Source: Tetrahymena elliotti 4EA (Eukaryota; Ciliophora; Oligohymenophorea; Hymenostomatida; Tetrahymenidae). Taken from it: DNA of 64,000 nucleotides. Location: positions 1,648,398-1,712,397 of the forward strand of contig JH720301.1 of NCBI GenBank assembly GCA_000231825.2. The letters run 5' to 3'. The notes beneath the pieces were generated by a model that was given only the letters and a program-made list of their open reading frames with translations, made no database searches and was not told the origin of the DNA. Positions 62,546 to 64,000 of this stretch are shown here, piece after piece (position 1 is the stretch's first letter; each line of letters begins with the position of its first letter). A program made the translations under genes and the position numbers.

Positions 62546-64000
62546 TCATACTTTATCTAGCTTTTGGCTATCTGTTATAGTTTTTTGATTTGGAATAATT
62601 GTTTTTTTGGTTCTTAATTAATCTGTAAAAGGAAATCTAATTATTTTTGGATGAATATTTTAGGTATTTTTTATTCTCCCTTAAATAATATTGTTGTTGT
62701 CATACATATCAAATTAGCTTTTCTTTTTTGACAACTTAAATATCTATATTTAATCATAAATACTAGTAGTTTTTTACTTATTTAACAAATTAGAAGCTTC
62801 TAATTAAGCGATTTTTCTTCCTCTTGAACTATCTAATTCTAGCAAGCTATTATCAGATTAGCATTCTTCTTTTCTTTATTATTTTTTATTTTATAAATAT
62901 TGATTTATCTTTCTTATTATCAGAGGTGTGTTTAGAATAAGTTTGATAATTAAAATAATGGGACTCAAAAATAAAATTAAAAATACACAAGAACTTATTG
63001 CTATATTATACCTATCTATAATTTCTATTTGAGCTTCATTTAAGCTGTTTCCTGAAATTTTGTTAAGTTAAATTTTTAATAATAAAATTAATATTAGGAC
63101 ACACACCCATAAAGTAGAATCAATTATTTGTTTAATATTTTAGAGCATTTCTTTTTAAGGTCGAAATATCATTCTTAAAATCAATATTAAAGATTCAACG
63201 AAAAGCCATAGAGACACTTAAAAGAAAAATTAATTAAAAAATATTGCAAGAATTAATGGAATCGTCAAGTTTGATAAGATTAGACTGAAGAATTTGAAAT
63301 TTCTACTAAAATAAGTTTATTTAATATAATCTTCTAAAAATTAATTATGAATCATATTCTAAAGTGTGATATTTTTATTTTAATTAGCTTAGAGTTGGCT
63401 TAATCTGTAGTTTTCTGAATTAACAATTTAGTATATCAAATAAATTGTTATCAATGAATAAACAAGTATTATGATGATAAATATGATTGAATATTTTTGA
63501 GTATTTGTTTGTAGACCATACAAATTAAATGAAACCAGCTATAAAACTACCGAAAAAGATAAAACAATAAGAATTGTTTCATGAAGCAAAACATTTATAA
63601 TACTAATAGCATGCTTGTAGTAAAAATAAATTTTTTGTTTTGTACTAATAATTTAATTAGAAACTTAAAAATCTTTAGGGCTATTATTCAAAATATTTCC
63701 ATATTTATTATCTTTATTAGAAAAGTTAATCAAAACAATAGGTAAAACTAAAATCCAAACAACTATTAAAGAAATTATTGGTCCACCTCCATTCTCCACA
63801 ACACTACTGTTAATTTATTCAACTGAAAATTTTTAAGGAATATATTATTGTGTAAATAATAATCGATTTTTTGAAATTTATTATTCAAAAATTGCAAAAT
63901 TATTTGTTTGTGTTACATTTTGGCTTTGGTCTTCTTTTATGAAATATGAAAATACATTTATCTTTTTAAAAACTACTAGAGGACTAGTTCCACTAAGAGT
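62546..64000 (-). CDS. Cysteine-rich receptor-like membrane protein, copy B (C-terminal part only)
   Basis: The C-terminal part of a paralogue of the gene at 54626-59595; the gene continues past the right edge. The frame is unbroken over the visible 1.45 kb. It matches copy A along its length: the membrane segments (TLWVCVLILILLLKIQL, NSENYRLSQLQANQNKNI, NKISGNSLNEAQIEIIDRYN) are close, whereas the cytoplasmic tail has diverged strongly after NSLLELDS and ends TDSQKLDKV. Because differences include many third-position and conservative changes without frameshifts, this copy appears to be under constraint and not a pseudogene. The cysteine-rich region and ectodomain lie outside the window. Orientation is the same as copy A and the two stops are 7.9 kb apart, as expected for an unequal tandem duplication. 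Confidence 0.85.

Noticed and set aside
1..64000. CRISPR arrays, operons, ribosome binding sites, prokaryotic origins
   Set aside because: The sequence is eukaryotic, with spliceosomal introns and a ciliate code; none of these structures was seen.
1..64000. Telomeric (GGGGTT)n tracts or a chromosome-breakage sequence
   Set aside because: None noticed on either strand, so the window appears to be internal to a chromosome.

Overview
The window is nuclear DNA of an oligohymenophorean ciliate, most like Tetrahymena. The DNA is very AT-rich. Every convincing gene reads through many in-frame TAA and TAG codons, which fall where glutamine is expected, and ends only at TGA. Introns are short (mostly about 50-80 nt, a few longer), AT-rich and GT...AG. 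Genes are far apart, with introns and no operons. Under the standard code nearly all these genes would look broken, so models here use TAA/TAG = Gln and TGA = stop. Most splice junctions come with a reading-frame check: summed exon lengths divide by three.

Layout, left to right. 1-3755 (+): 3' part of an STK32/YANK-like AGC protein kinase with a long Q/N/S-rich N-terminus. 4750-17574 (-): one gene for a ~4,200-residue protein, leucine-rich-repeat-like over most of its length and multi-pass membrane at the C-terminus. 18400-21445 (+): low-complexity Q/N/K-rich protein. 22124-22258: possible structured RNA. 22602-23544 (-): peptide-deformylase-fold protein lacking the catalytic residues. 24325-27014 (-): low-complexity protein with TPR-like helices. 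27912-30044 (-): PX-domain, probably PX-BAR, sorting nexin. 30959-32614 (+): membrane RING-H2 protein whose RING is split by about 330 residues. 33247-33320 (+): tRNA-Asn(GUU). 33535-35607 (-): TPR-like protein. 36309-39432 (-): secreted or lysosomal GH31 alpha-glucosidase. 40376-44522 (-): protein with two cyclic-nucleotide-binding domains. 44523-48788: a 4.3-kb stretch without genes. 48789-51173 (+) and 52215-54144 (+): two unrecognised low-complexity proteins. 54626-59595 (-): large cysteine-rich receptor-like membrane protein. 61527-61778: a decayed fragment of a related gene. 62546-64000 (-): the C-terminal part of an intact paralogue of the 54626-59595 gene, running off the window.

Taken together the genes suit a phagotrophic ciliate: membrane sensing or adhesion (LRR giant and cysteine-rich tandem family), signalling (AGC kinase, cNMP-binding protein), endosomal sorting (PX protein), membrane ubiquitin ligation (RING) and lysosomal sugar release (GH31). 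They do not form a visible pathway cluster. The cysteine-rich family is the only clear sign of local duplication. Nothing in the window decides between macronuclear and micronuclear origin: no telomere repeats or chromosome-breakage site were recognised, and excised segments cannot be told from ordinary intergenic DNA by reading alone.
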